A stretch of DNA of 5,197 nt from Oscillospiraceae bacterium. GTDB taxonomy: Bacteria > Bacillota > Clostridia > Oscillospirales > Ruminococcaceae. The notes under the pieces were generated by a model, which did no database searches, was not told the origin of the DNA, and saw only the letters and a program-made list of their open reading frames with translations. Of the stretch, positions 5,146 through 5,197 are shown piece after piece. Within the stretch, counting starts at the first letter, position 1. Every line of letters begins with the position of its first letter. The stretch lies in NCBI GenBank assembly GCA_020024235.1, contig JAHHUA010000118.1:1-5197 (forward strand), read 5' to 3'. A program made the translations under genes and the position numbers.

Positions 5146-5197
5146 GCGGGTGTAGTTCAATGGTAGAATCCCAGCCTTCCAAGCTGGTCGCGTGGGT
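5146..5197 (+). tRNA. tRNA-Gly (anticodon UCC), 3' part cut by window edge
   Basis: The visible 52 nt give the acceptor 5' strand GCGGGTG (5146-5152), a D arm GTTC/GAAT closed by a G-U pair, and the anticodon stem CCAGC/GCTGG (5171-5175 and 5183-5187) around the loop CTTCCAA, which places the anticodon TCC at 5178-5180. The variable region and the start of the T arm (GTGGGT) follow before the sequence ends. It reads the glycine codons GGA and GGG. Further tRNA genes may follow outside the window. Confidence 0.95.

Overview
The window looks like a piece of chromosome from a low-GC Gram-positive bacterium, probably class Clostridia. The evidence is the AT-rich intergenic DNA, strong AGGAGG-type ribosome binding sites, TTG/ATG starts, the style of the S2, EF-Ts and UMP kinase proteins, and the gene order rpsB-tsf ... 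pyrH-frr-uppS. The EF-Ts sequence (GMMDCKKALTEADGNMEKA) recalls Oscillospiraceae/Ruminococcaceae, but the family-level placement is a weak inference.

Layout, read in the direction of transcription. All protein genes lie on the minus strand, so they run from the right end to the left. At the far right a tRNA-Gly(UCC) gene starts on the plus strand behind its own consensus promoter and is cut by the window edge. Diverging from it is a strong extended -10 promoter with upstream A-tracts, followed by a leader of about 110 nt that folds into a nested stem, then rpsB (ribosomal protein S2). A hairpin with a short U-run separates rpsB from tsf (elongation factor Ts), and a strong intrinsic terminator closes this first unit.

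The second unit begins with an extended -10 promoter and a TTG-started coaX homologue (type III pantothenate kinase family). Its fold-level sequence is preserved, but most catalytic signature residues are replaced. A gap of about 250 bp with two adjoining inverted repeats and a candidate promoter follows, then a small UPF0145/YbjQ-family gene, pyrH (UMP kinase), frr (ribosome recycling factor) and the first 57 codons of uppS (undecaprenyl diphosphate synthase), which runs out of the left edge. A perfect 14-bp inverted repeat sits between frr and uppS.

Functionally this is the conserved translation, nucleotide and cell-envelope block: S2 and EF-Ts for the ribosome and elongation, UMP kinase for pyrimidine nucleotides, RRF for ribosome recycling, UppS for the lipid carrier of cell-wall synthesis. 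The unusual points are the degenerate CoaX homologue and the YbjQ protein inserted between tsf and pyrH, the structured rpsB leader, and the frr-uppS palindrome. No mobile element, CRISPR array or phage gene is visible.
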